Source: Brucella pseudogrignonensis (GTDB lineage: Bacteria > Pseudomonadota > Alphaproteobacteria > Rhizobiales > Rhizobiaceae). From it: DNA of 64,000 nt. Both the position numbers and the translations under genes were made by a program. The notes beneath the pieces were generated by a model. The model did not search any database, was not told the origin of the DNA, and saw only the letters and a program-made list of their open reading frames with translations. Shown here one piece after another: positions 25,577 through 34,171 of this stretch. The stretch lies in assembly GCF_002252525.1 (NCBI RefSeq), contig NZ_NNRM01000006.1, positions 1 to 64,000 of the forward strand. Direction: 5' to 3'. Position 1 is the first letter of the stretch. Each line of letters opens with the position of its first letter.

Positions 25577-26215
25577 ATGTTGAAGCGTTCTTACATCGCC
25601 GCGGCGTTCGGTGCCGCAATCGTTGCCTTTGCTGGCCCGTCCTTTGCTGCTGACATGATGGGCGGCGCGGATTACACCTACAACGAGCCGATTGCATCCG
25701 GTCCTCATGACTGGTCGGGCAACTACGTCGGCGCACAGATCGGCGCTTCGTCGTCCCGCGTTCCTGGCCCATTCACGAACCGTACTGGCTTCCTTGGTGG
25801 CGCGGTTGTCGGCAAAAATATGCAGAGCGGTAATGTTGTTTTCGGTGGTGAGCTCGAGGGTAACTTCGCAGAAGCTGAACATCGTATCGGCAATGGCGGC
25901 AGCCTCCAGCAGTCTTGGAATGCAAATGCCAAGGGCAAAGTCGGCTATGCTTTCGACAAAACATTGGTTTACGGCACTGCTGGCTATGGCGTAACGAAGT
26001 TCAAGGCCAAGGATGCAACCACGTCCGCTCCAGGCTGGGAAGGCGGAGCACTGATCGGCGCAGGCGTTGAACAGGCACTTTCTGGTCCAATTTCCATCAA
26101 GGCTGAATATGACTTCCAGCGCTTCAACGATGTGAAGTCGAAGGTAAATGGCGTTAGCCAGACGAACAATTTAAAGAATCATTCGATCAAGGCCGGTGTA
26201 AACTACCGCTTCTGA
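25577..26215 (+). CDS. Outer-membrane beta-barrel protein, Omp25/Omp31-like
   Basis: A 212-residue protein with a Sec signal peptide (LKRSYIAAAFGAAIVAFAGPSFAA). The mature N-terminus DWSGNYVGAQIG and the repeated YAFDKTLVYGTAGYGVTKFKA...WEGGALIGAGVEQALSGPISIKAEYDFQ are the signature strands of the 8-stranded Rhizobiales Omp25/Omp31 family. It ends NYRF with the terminal Phe that the Bam machinery recognises. In Brucella relatives such proteins affect envelope integrity and virulence. GGAG lies ten nt before the ATG. It is monocistronic with its own terminator. Confidence 0.9.
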   Translation: MLKRSYIAAAFGAAIVAFAGPSFAADMMGGADYTYNEPIASGPHDWSGNYVGAQIGASSSRVPGPFTNRTGFLGGAVVGKNMQSGNVVFGGELEGNFAEAEHRIGNGGSLQQSWNANAKGKVGYAFDKTLVYGTAGYGVTKFKAKDATTSAPGWEGGALIGAGVEQALSGPISIKAEYDFQRFNDVKSKVNGVSQTNNLKNHSIKAGVNYRF

Positions 26216-26271
26216 TTCTTGACGAAGGACACTTCAGTCCATTTTCGCATAAGCTCATTCTGCTTTTGCAC

Positions 26272-26305
26272 AAAAGGCTGCGCTTACCGGCGCAGCCTTT
26301 TCTTT
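26272..26305 (+). terminator. Intrinsic terminator of the omp gene
   Basis: AAAAGGCTGCGC/GCGCAGCCTTTT is a perfect 12-bp stem with a 6-nt loop followed by CTTTTGC. The region from here to 26524 carries no gene; it must hold the promoter of the dipeptidase/transport unit, but I see no clear operator. Confidence 0.9.
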
Positions 26306-26524
26306 TGCACAATTTCTCAGGCTGGAAAGGCTGCAGCGGCTATCGTGCCACCCCTCATGCCACTTGACTTCGCTAGCTCCCAACTTCTTATATATCAACG
26401 GTTCGAGTGGGGCGCTCATCACCAGTAATTCTCAAGTGAATTCCGGCAGCGTTGAATCCCTATTGGGAACCGGCTTTCAATTGGGTGGCGAGACATATCT
26501 TCGCCGTTCAGCTAGGAATGGAAA

Positions 26525-27583
26525 ATGCAGCGCGTTTTTGACGGACATAATGATGTCCTTCTGCGTCTTTGGGAAAACCAGCGCAATGGTGGCGACCCAA
26601 TCAAGGAATTCATCGACGGCACGTCGATTGGCCACATAGATCGCCCCCGCTCGCTGAAGGGCGGTCTGGCTGGCGGTATCTGCGCCATCTACATCCCATC
26701 TGGCCACCATATCAAACTGGGCAAGCCAGATCAGAACGGACATTACGAAACGCCGCTTTCGCCTCCACTGGAACGCGCTCCATCTCTTGACATCGCTCTT
26801 GAATTTGCTTCGCTGGCACTCCGCCTCGAAGAAGCTGGTGGCTGGAAACTTTGCCGCAACGGCAAAGAATTAGACGAGGCACTGACGAGCGACACATTCG
26901 CGGCAGTTCTTCATATGGAAGGCTGCGAAGCCATTGACGCCGATCTGGCAGCACTAGACGTCTTTTACGCCGCAGGACTGCGCTCGCTCGGCCCGGTCTG
27001 GAGCCGAAACAATATTTTCGCACATGGCGTACCCTTTGCATTCCCTATGAGCCCTGACACAGGTCCAGGCCTGACAGAAGCCGGTGAACGTCTGGTCAAG
27101 GAATGCAATCGCAAAGGCATCCTCATCGACCTCGCGCACATCACCGAAAAAGGATTTTGGGATGTGGCAAAGCTGAGCGATCAGCCACTTATTGCCAGCC
27201 ATTCCAATGCACATACTCTCACCCCTGTCGCACGCAATCTGACAGATCGTCAGCTTGATGCGATCCGTGATAGTAAAGGCCTTGCCGGTCTCAACTACGC
27301 AACCACCATGCTGCGCAGCGATGGCAGCGAGAATGCAAATACACCGCTTTCAGATATGGTACGCCACGTAGATTACATGGTTGAGCGCATGGGCATCGAT
27401 TGCGTGGCGCTCGGTTCTGACTACGACGGCGCAACCATTCCAAACGAAATCGGTGATGCAGCAGGTACGCAAAATCTCGTCACGGCGCTGCGGGAAGCAG
27501 GTTATAGTGAAGATGAACTCGCGAAGCTTTGCCGCGACAACTGGATAAGAGTGCTTAAACAGGCTTGGCACGAAGCAGCCTGA
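26525..27583 (+). CDS. Membrane dipeptidase family protein (peptidase M19)
   Basis: A 352-residue zinc peptidase of the renal dipeptidase family, hydrolysing dipeptides and possibly D-amino-acid-containing ones. Metal-binding elements are FDGHNDVLLRLWE near the N-terminus, HMEGCEAID (bridging Glu), IASHSNAHTLTPVARNLTD and YMVERMGIDCVALGSDYDG. There is no signal peptide, so it probably works in the cytoplasm on imported peptides. It precedes a five-gene peptide ABC transporter by 49 nt, which fits a take-up-and-cleave unit. Confidence 0.92.
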   Translation: MQRVFDGHNDVLLRLWENQRNGGDPIKEFIDGTSIGHIDRPRSLKGGLAGGICAIYIPSGHHIKLGKPDQNGHYETPLSPPLERAPSLDIALEFASLALRLEEAGGWKLCRNGKELDEALTSDTFAAVLHMEGCEAIDADLAALDVFYAAGLRSLGPVWSRNNIFAHGVPFAFPMSPDTGPGLTEAGERLVKECNRKGILIDLAHITEKGFWDVAKLSDQPLIASHSNAHTLTPVARNLTDRQLDAIRDSKGLAGLNYATTMLRSDGSENANTPLSDMVRHVDYMVERMGIDCVALGSDYDGATIPNEIGDAAGTQNLVTALREAGYSEDELAKLCRDNWIRVLKQAWHEAA

Positions 27584-27631
27584 TCGCTCGATAACAAAAT
27601 CCCAAAACAAAATGACAGAAAGGGAACTAAA

Positions 27632-29263
27632 ATGATGCATTTCGGACGTTTTCGTATTCTTGCAGCCGGTGCAGCTCTTGCTGCAGTTATGGCTGCAAAT
27701 CCGGCATTGTCTGCAACGCCTGCCGATACGCTCGTTCAGGCTTGGGCTATCGATGACACCATCACGCTCGATCCGGCCGAATCCTTCGAGCTTTCGCCAG
27801 CAGAATTCATCGGCAACGCCTATGACATGCTGGTTCGTCTCGACATCAACGACACATCGAAAGTTGTGCCGGGCGTGGCAGAAAGCTGGACCATTTCTGA
27901 TGACGGCCTCACCTACACGTTCAAGATGAAGCCGGGCATCAAGTTTGCTTCCGGCAACCCGCTGACTGCAAAGGACGTGGCTTACTCGTTCGAACGCGCT
28001 GTTCGTCTCGACAAGAGCCCGGCGTTCATTCTGACCCAGTTCGGTCTCAATGGTGAAAACGTCACGGAAAATGCCAAGGCGGTTGACGACACCACCTTCG
28101 TTCTGAAGGTCGACAAGGCTTATGCTCCAAGCTTCGTGCTGAACTGTCTCACCGCTACGATTGGCGCGGTTGTGGATCAGAAGCTGCTTGAAGAGCATTC
28201 TGTAAAGGTCACTCCGACTGACGATTATAAGTACGAAACCGACTATGCCGCAGCATGGCTCAAGACCGGCTATGCAGGTTCGGGTCCATTCAAGATCCGT
28301 GACTGGCGCGCCAATGAAGTTGTCGTTCTGGAACGCAACGACAATTACTATGGCGAAAAGCCGAAGCTCGCCCGCGTCTTCTATCGTCACGTCAAGGAAA
28401 GCGCCACGCAGCGTCTGATGCTTGAATCGGGTGACGTCGATGTCGCGCGCAATCTTGAGCCGGGCGATCTGGAAGCAGTTCAGAAAAACAAGGATCTGGC
28501 CGTCGCCAGTGCTCCAAAGGGTACCGTTTATTATATCTCGCTCAACCAGAAAAATCCGAACCTGGCTAAGCCAGAAGTTCGCGAAGCCTTCAAATATCTG
28601 GTTGATTACGATGCAATCGGCGCTACTCTCATCAAGGGCATCGGCGAAGTTCGCCAGACCTATCAGGCAAAGGGTGTTCTCGGCGCTCTTGACGCTGCCC
28701 CCTACAAGCTCGACGTTGAAAAGGCGAAGGAACTGCTCGAAAAAGCCGGTCTCAAGGACGGTCTATCGATCACCTTCGACGTTCGCAACACACAGCCTGT
28801 GACCGGCATTGCCGAATCCTTCCAGCAGTCCGCCGCCAAGGCTGGCGTCAAGATCGAGATCATTCCGGGCGACGGCAAGCAGACGCTTACCAAGTATCGT
28901 GCGCGTAACCACGATCTTTACATCGGCCAGTGGGGCATGGACTATTGGGATCCAAACTCCAATGCTGAAGCCTTCACGTCCAACCCGGACAATGGCGACG
29001 ATGCTTCCAACAAGACGCTCGCATGGCGTAATGCATGGGACATTCCTGCACTGACCGAGGAAACCAAGGCTGCACTTCTGGAACGCGACAACGACAAGCG
29101 CGCCGCAATCTATCAGAAGCTTCAGCAGGAAGCTCTTGATCAGAGCCCATTCGTAATGCTGTTCCAGCAGACCGAAGTTGCCGGCGTTCGTGGCGGTGTG
29201 AAGGGCTACAAGCTCGGCCCGACATTCGACTCGAACTTCCTCGCACCGATCAGCAAAGACTGA
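27632..29263 (+). CDS. Peptide ABC transporter substrate-binding protein (family 5)
   Basis: A 543-residue periplasmic solute-binding protein of the DppA/OppA class. A signal peptide (ILAAGAALAAVMAANPALSATP) is followed by the family 5 features YDMLVRLDIND, VPGVAESWTISDDGLTYTFKMKPGIKFASGNPLTAKDVAYSFERAV and RVFYRHVKESATQRLMLESGDVDVA. GGGAAC precedes the ATG. It binds peptides or related solutes and delivers them to the permease encoded next. The ligand cannot be fixed from sequence. Confidence 0.93.
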   Translation: MMHFGRFRILAAGAALAAVMAANPALSATPADTLVQAWAIDDTITLDPAESFELSPAEFIGNAYDMLVRLDINDTSKVVPGVAESWTISDDGLTYTFKMKPGIKFASGNPLTAKDVAYSFERAVRLDKSPAFILTQFGLNGENVTENAKAVDDTTFVLKVDKAYAPSFVLNCLTATIGAVVDQKLLEEHSVKVTPTDDYKYETDYAAAWLKTGYAGSGPFKIRDWRANEVVVLERNDNYYGEKPKLARVFYRHVKESATQRLMLESGDVDVARNLEPGDLEAVQKNKDLAVASAPKGTVYYISLNQKNPNLAKPEVREAFKYLVDYDAIGATLIKGIGEVRQTYQAKGVLGALDAAPYKLDVEKAKELLEKAGLKDGLSITFDVRNTQPVTGIAESFQQSAAKAGVKIEIIPGDGKQTLTKYRARNHDLYIGQWGMDYWDPNSNAEAFTSNPDNGDDASNKTLAWRNAWDIPALTEETKAALLERDNDKRAAIYQKLQQEALDQSPFVMLFQQTEVAGVRGGVKGYKLGPTFDSNFLAPISKD

Positions 29264-29283
29264 TCTGAAGAACGGTCAAACAA

Positions 29284-30351
29284 TTGAGCACGACAACAAC
29301 TGTAACTAAAAAGAGGGGCGCCCGACGGCGCTCCTCTTCCATCGCTAAAGCGATTGCCAGCTTTCTGGTCATCGTTATTACCACTTATCTCGGCCTTCTG
29401 GCCGTCACGTTTTTCATCGGCCGCGTTGTGCCGATTGATCCGGTTCTCGCCATTGTCGGCGACCGCGCACCCGCACATGTGGTCGAGCGCGTGCGTCAGG
29501 AGATGGGCTTCAACCTCCCCTATTACCAGCAGTTCTACCTTTATGTGAAAGGTGTCCTGCAAGGCGATTTCGGCACATCGGTACTGACCACAAATCCGGT
29601 CATGACTGATATTCGCCGCGTATTCCCAGCAACGATGGAACTCGCAACCATCGGAACGATCATCGGTGCCCTGCTCGGGATTCCGCTCGGTGTTCTAGCG
29701 GCTGTCAAGCGCGGCAGCATCATTGACCAAATCGTACGCGTGATCGGCCTTGTCGGCTATTCTGTGCCAATCTTCTGGCTCGGTATGCTTGCACTTCTTA
29801 TTTTCTATGCGCGTCTCGGCTGGACGTCTGGCCCCGGACGCATCGATATCACGTTCGAATACACCTTCACACCGATCACTGGCTTTTACCTTGTCGACGC
29901 GATCATCCAGCGCGATTGGGAAGCACTGCGCAACATCGTTTCGCATCTCATTCTGCCGTCGGCTCTGCTTGGCTATTTCAGCCTGGCCTATATCAGCCGC
30001 ATGACGCGTTCCTTCATGCTCAACGAGCTTGAACAGGAATATATCGTTGCAGCGCGCGCGAAAGGTATTTCAGAAACCCGCATCATATGGGGCCATGCTC
30101 TTCGCAATGCCGCTGTGCCACTCGTGACGGTGATTGCGCTTTCCTATGCAGGCTTGCTTGAAGGTTCAGTTTTGACCGAAACGATCTTCTCGTGGCCGGG
30201 TCTTGGTCTTTACATCACCAACTCGCTGCAAAATGCTGACATGAATGCCGTCCTCGGTGGCACAATCATCATCGGGTCGGTCTTTATCGCGCTCAACCTC
30301 GTATCCGATCTGCTGTATCGGCTTCTCGATCCAAGGACGCGCGCACGATGA
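29284..30351 (+). CDS. Peptide ABC transporter permease (DppB-like)
   Basis: A 355-residue inner-membrane permease with an N-terminal helix (ASFLVIVITTYLGLLAVTFFIGRVV) and five further segments. The cytoplasmic EAA loop is seen as NELEQEYIVAARAKGISETRIIWGHALRNA. Translation starts at TTG; the preceding GAAGAACGG is a plausible site. Its stop overlaps the next permease start by 4 nt (ATGA), indicating translational coupling. Confidence 0.92.
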   Translation: MSTTTTVTKKRGARRRSSSIAKAIASFLVIVITTYLGLLAVTFFIGRVVPIDPVLAIVGDRAPAHVVERVRQEMGFNLPYYQQFYLYVKGVLQGDFGTSVLTTNPVMTDIRRVFPATMELATIGTIIGALLGIPLGVLAAVKRGSIIDQIVRVIGLVGYSVPIFWLGMLALLIFYARLGWTSGPGRIDITFEYTFTPITGFYLVDAIIQRDWEALRNIVSHLILPSALLGYFSLAYISRMTRSFMLNELEQEYIVAARAKGISETRIIWGHALRNAAVPLVTVIALSYAGLLEGSVLTETIFSWPGLGLYITNSLQNADMNAVLGGTIIIGSVFIALNLVSDLLYRLLDPRTRAR

Positions 30352-31280
30352 GCCAAATGACAGAAACATCCAATCTTTCGTGGCGCGACTGGCTGCTCTC
30401 CGAGCGCCCGCAATCGCGTATGCAGGCACGCCTCGGCCGTTCTTACATGGTCTGGCGCCGCTTTACGGCAAATAAGCTGGCCGTTCTCGGCCTGCTCATC
30501 ATCATTGCATTGCTGCTCGTTGCAGCCTTTGCCAATGTATTGGCCCCGCATTCGCCTTATACTGGCGACTTGGCCAATGCCCGTCTGCTACCTCCGGGCA
30601 CACCAGGCTATCTGCTCGGCACCGATGATCAGGGGCGCGATATTCTCTCGCGTCTGATCTATGGCTCACGCCTGACACTTTACGTCGTCTTGCTCGTTGC
30701 CGTCATTGCTGCACCTATCGGCCTTCTCGTTGGTACAGTTGCAGGTTACGCCGGTGGCTGGGTCGATGCTGTTCTCATGCGCATCACCGATATTTTCCTT
30801 GCTTTCCCGAAGCTCATTCTGGCACTCGCCTTTGTCGCAGCTTTGGGACCGGGCATTGAAAACGCCATTATCGCAATCGCGATCACCTCATGGCCGCCTT
30901 ACGCGCGTATTGCACGCGCTGAAACCCTGACCATTCGCAACTCGGATTATATTTCCGCCGTGCGCTTGATGGGCGCGTCACCTTTCCGCATCATCCTGCG
31001 CCATGTGATGCCCCTCTGCACATCTTCGCTGATTGTGCGCGTAACGCTTGATATGGCTGGCATCATTCTGACGGCAGCGGGCCTCGGCTTCCTTGGCCTT
31101 GGTGCTCAGCCACCATTGCCTGAATGGGGCGCAATGATTGCTTCTGGCCGTCGCTTCATTCTCGACCAGTGGTGGGTGGCAGCCATGCCGGGTATTGCGA
31201 TTCTCGTCGTCAGCCTTGGCTTCAACTTCCTTGGTGATGGCCTGCGTGATGCACTCGATCCGCGGGGTAACAACCAATGA
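30348..31280 (+). CDS. Peptide ABC transporter permease (DppC-like)
   Basis: A 310-residue inner-membrane permease. It has the N-terminal segment typical of DppC (NKLAVLGLLIIIALLLVAAFANVLAPHSPY), the conserved LLGTDDQGRDILSRLIYGSRLTL motif and the EAA loop IRNSDYISAVRLMGASPFRIILRHVMP. It forms the heterodimeric channel with the preceding permease. Both ends overlap neighbours by 4 nt. Confidence 0.93.
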   Translation: MSQMTETSNLSWRDWLLSERPQSRMQARLGRSYMVWRRFTANKLAVLGLLIIIALLLVAAFANVLAPHSPYTGDLANARLLPPGTPGYLLGTDDQGRDILSRLIYGSRLTLYVVLLVAVIAAPIGLLVGTVAGYAGGWVDAVLMRITDIFLAFPKLILALAFVAALGPGIENAIIAIAITSWPPYARIARAETLTIRNSDYISAVRLMGASPFRIILRHVMPLCTSSLIVRVTLDMAGIILTAAGLGFLGLGAQPPLPEWGAMIASGRRFILDQWWVAAMPGIAILVVSLGFNFLGDGLRDALDPRGNNQ

Positions 31281-32110
31281 AGCCACTTCTGACAGTTGAA
31301 GACCTCCGCGTCACCTTCCCTACCCGCACAGGCGCGATTGAAGCAGTACGTGGCGTAAGCTTTACGCTTGGTCGCGAGCGTCTCGGGATCGTTGGTGAAT
31401 CCGGGTCCGGCAAATCACAGACTGGACGCGCGATCATGGGGCTTACCCCACCACACGCGAAGATCACCGCCAAGAAGCTGGAATTTGACGGCATCGATCT
31501 TCTCAATGCGTCACCGCGTGAACGTCGCGCCTTGCGCGGCGGCCGGGTTGCCATGGTGTTGCAGGACCCGAAATATTCGCTCAATCCTGTCATGACTATC
31601 GGCAAGCAGATCGCGGAAACGCTGAAGGCCCATGGCAAGTTTTCGAGTTCGGAAATTCGCACTCGTTCAATAGCCATGCTGGAAGCCGTGCAGATCAGAG
31701 ATGCTGAACGTGTGATGAAACTCTATCCGCACGAGGTTTCGGGCGGCATGGGACAGCGCGTCATGATCGCTATGATGCTGGTCGCGGAACCGGAAATGCT
31801 GATCGCAGATGAGCCAACCTCTGCACTTGATGTGACAGTTCAGCTCGAAGTGCTTGGCATTCTCGACAAGCTCGTGGCAGAGCGCGGCATGGGCCTCATC
31901 TTCGTGAGCCACGATTTGCGTCTCGTGTCGTCCTTCTGCGACCGCGTCATCGTCATGTATGCTGGCAAGATCGTTGAGGAACTTGCAGCAAGTGATCTTG
32001 CAAACGCGAAACACCCTTATACGCAAGGATTGCTGAACTGCATGCCCAAACTCGGAGCTGATCGCCATCCGCTACCCACCTTGCAGCGTGAGGAGGCATG
32101 GCGTCTATGA
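31277..32110 (+). CDS. Peptide ABC transporter ATPase (DppD-like)
   Basis: A 277-residue ABC ATPase with Walker A GESGSGKSQTGRAIMG, Q-loop LQDPKYSLNP, signature VSGGMGQRVMIAMML, Walker B MLIADEPTSALDV and H-loop FVSHDL. The C-terminal part (HPYTQGLLNCMPKLG) is shorter than in many OppD proteins and has no clear four-cysteine cluster. It overlaps the next ATPase gene, so the two are expressed together. Confidence 0.93.
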   Translation: MKPLLTVEDLRVTFPTRTGAIEAVRGVSFTLGRERLGIVGESGSGKSQTGRAIMGLTPPHAKITAKKLEFDGIDLLNASPRERRALRGGRVAMVLQDPKYSLNPVMTIGKQIAETLKAHGKFSSSEIRTRSIAMLEAVQIRDAERVMKLYPHEVSGGMGQRVMIAMMLVAEPEMLIADEPTSALDVTVQLEVLGILDKLVAERGMGLIFVSHDLRLVSSFCDRVIVMYAGKIVEELAASDLANAKHPYTQGLLNCMPKLGADRHPLPTLQREEAWRL

Positions 32111-32856
32111 ACACCGCACCAGCTCTTAGCGTCGACAAGATCGACGTATTTTTCGACGAATTCCACGCGCTCAAATCGGTCAGCATCGATGTCGCACGCG
32201 GGGAATCTTATGGACTGGTGGGCGAGTCCGGCTCCGGTAAATCCACGCTTCTGCGTGCAGTAGCCGGGCTTGCACCTGTCGACGACGGTGAAATCCGTAT
32301 TGACGGAACGCCACTTAAGACACCGCGCGACAAAGCGTTCTACCGCAATGTTCAGATGGTGTTTCAGGACCCTTACGGCTCTCTGCATCCACGTCAGACG
32401 GTCGATCGCCTGCTGCTTGAACCGCTTGCAGTGCATGGCATAGGTGATACAGAAAAGCGCATCGTTCGCGCGCTTGATGAAGTGGGCCTAGGTTCGGGCT
32501 TCCGTTTCCGCTATCCACACCAGCTTTCGGGCGGTCAGCGTCAGCGTATCGCCATTGCACGCGCACTCATCATCGAGCCAAGTATTTTGCTTCTCGACGA
32601 ACCTACCTCTGCGCTCGATGCCTCCGTGCAGGCTGAGGTGCTCAACCTGCTCGAACAAGTGCGGCGCGACCGCAAGCTGACCTTCGTTATGGTCAGCCAC
32701 GATCTCGCAGTCGTTACGCATATGTGTGATCGGTTGGCGGTGATGCGCAACGGTGAAGTTGTCGAGCAGCTTGAAGCCGGGGATCTTGTCAGCGGCAATA
32801 TCAATGCTGACTATACAAAGAACCTGATGACGGCCAGTGAAGGCTTCAGGCGCTAA
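32107..32856 (+). CDS. Peptide ABC transporter ATPase (DppF-like)
   Basis: A 249-residue ABC ATPase with Walker A GESGSGKSTLLRAVAG, Q-loop FQDPYGSLHPRQTV, signature LSGGQRQRIAIARAL, Walker B ILLLDEPTSALDA and H-loop MVSHDL. The ATG at 32107 is preferred over 32098. GAGGAGG is 10 nt before the former but only 1 nt before the latter, and 32107 gives the ATGA overlap seen elsewhere in the operon. A strong terminator follows 4 nt after the stop. Confidence 0.93.
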   Translation: MNTAPALSVDKIDVFFDEFHALKSVSIDVARGESYGLVGESGSGKSTLLRAVAGLAPVDDGEIRIDGTPLKTPRDKAFYRNVQMVFQDPYGSLHPRQTVDRLLLEPLAVHGIGDTEKRIVRALDEVGLGSGFRFRYPHQLSGGQRQRIAIARALIIEPSILLLDEPTSALDASVQAEVLNLLEQVRRDRKLTFVMVSHDLAVVTHMCDRLAVMRNGEVVEQLEAGDLVSGNINADYTKNLMTASEGFRR

Positions 32857-32860
32857 AAAC

Positions 32861-32885
32861 AAGGGGACCAAAAGGTCCCCTTTTT
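32861..32885 (+). terminator. Terminator of the dipeptidase/peptide-transport operon
   Basis: AAGGGGACC/GGTCCCCTT with an AAAA loop followed by TTT. Confidence 0.9.
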
Positions 32886-32892
32886 CAATAGC

Positions 32893-32980
32893 CATTCTGA
32901 AAAGCGTGAAACGCACGTCGGATAAAACCGGCTTACAGCAGTTCCAATTAAGAATGAATTGTTGGAAACGCTGTAAATCA
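32893..32980. repeat. Degenerate dispersed hairpin repeat
   Basis: TCTGAAAAGCGTGAAACG and CGGATAAAACCGGCTTACAG recall the repeat core. The following segment forms a hairpin between ACAGCAGTTCCAATT and AATTGTTGGAAACGCTGT. It lies between two converging genes. Confidence 0.5.
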
Positions 32981-32996
32981 ATGCACGGTTGGTACT

Positions 32997-34106
32997 TTAG
33001 TCGTCTGCACCGCGGCGTGCACTATCGCCATCCAGACCACGGCGCCAATAGGCAACGATCAGCTGCTTATCCTTTGGAATATTCCGCTCTTTACGCATAT
33101 AGGTGCGGATGGACCTGAATGCGTTGAATTCACATCCCGCCCACACATAGATGCTCTCTTCGCCCTCGGGCAGTTCAACGGCGCGTACGGCATCCTGCAG
33201 AAGCGTCGTGGTTCCAGCTTCGGCACCTTTGCGGTGTAGCCACTGCAGATCAACGTCAGCACGCGATTGAATGACCTGCTCTTCCGCATCACTGTCGATT
33301 TCAATGCGCACGACAGCTTTGGCACCTTCTGGAAGACGCTCCAGAATACGCCCGATTGCTGGCAGAGCCGTTTCATCACCCGCCAACAGATACCAGTTCG
33401 CATCGGCAGCAGCATCACCACCGCCCGGCCCTGTCATTCCAACAATATCGCCCGGCTTGGCGCTTATAGACCAACCGGAACCCGGCGCATCGCAATCATC
33501 ACCATGAACAACCATGTCGATATCGACCCAGCCAGCTTGAGCATCAATCTGGCGGATCGTGTAAACACGGGTCGCGAGCTTGGCTTCGCCTTCCGGCCAG
33601 ACGGGGCGACCGTCTTCACCGGACACGGGCCATTGCGGCGTAGCGAGATCTTTTGGTGGGAATAGCAGTCGAATGTGCAAACCCGTATGGGCAAAGCGCG
33701 CAAGTTCGTTCCCCTTCAGGCGGACACGGCGCATGTGCGGCGTAACATTGCTGACGGCAACTACCTGCATTTCGCGGAAGTAAGGCAGAGGCAGACCGGC
33801 CGCGCCGTCACCTTCCCAGATGATCCGAGGCTTTGGGCTGCCCTTTTCAAGAAACTCCATCACATGTTCAACGATGGAGTATTTCATATAGGCTAGGCCA
33901 GTTTCGTCGCGGCTTTTCACATCGACTGATACTGCGTCCTTGTCCCACTGAACATCAGCCTGTCCGAAGCTTAACACAAGTCGCGCACTGTTTTCCTGCC
34001 GCTCTACATCAGCGTGTTCGACAAAATGATCGAGAACCTGATCAAGAATACGAGATGGATTGTTGACGGTGAAACGTGTGCTGGCGTTCAGGCTCAATTC
34101 GGACAT
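32997..34106 (-). CDS. Siderophore-interacting protein with N-terminal DUF2218 domain
   Basis: A 369-residue flavoprotein of the SIP/ViuB group, which reduces ferric siderophores in the cytoplasm to release iron. The N-terminal 85 residues are a DUF2218 domain (LDQVLDHFVEHADVERQENSARL ... YSIVEHVMEFLE). Then comes a FAD-binding domain (VVAVSNVTPHMRRVRLKG ... TRVYTIRQIDAQAGWVDIDMVVHGDD) and a C-terminal NAD(P)H-type domain with WYLLAGDETALPAIGRILERLP and ESIYVWAGCEFNAFRSIRTYMRKER. The ATG at 34106 has GAGGAG upstream. Iron control is likely but I could not identify a certain Fur, Irr or RirA site. Confidence 0.92.
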   Translation of the reverse strand: MSELSLNASTRFTVNNPSRILDQVLDHFVEHADVERQENSARLVLSFGQADVQWDKDAVSVDVKSRDETGLAYMKYSIVEHVMEFLEKGSPKPRIIWEGDGAAGLPLPYFREMQVVAVSNVTPHMRRVRLKGNELARFAHTGLHIRLLFPPKDLATPQWPVSGEDGRPVWPEGEAKLATRVYTIRQIDAQAGWVDIDMVVHGDDCDAPGSGWSISAKPGDIVGMTGPGGGDAAADANWYLLAGDETALPAIGRILERLPEGAKAVVRIEIDSDAEEQVIQSRADVDLQWLHRKGAEAGTTTLLQDAVRAVELPEGEESIYVWAGCEFNAFRSIRTYMRKERNIPKDKQLIVAYWRRGLDGDSARRGADD

Positions 34107-34171
34107 GCCTGTTCTCCTCATCATGGAATGTGAGCCAGCCATACCCGAATTTAACATGAGGGTTCAAGTCA

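Noticed and set aside
27350-28390. Minus-strand frame of 346 codons
   Set aside because: It is opposite the dipeptidase end and the binding-protein gene, with no ribosome binding site and a cysteine-rich, non-protein-like translation.
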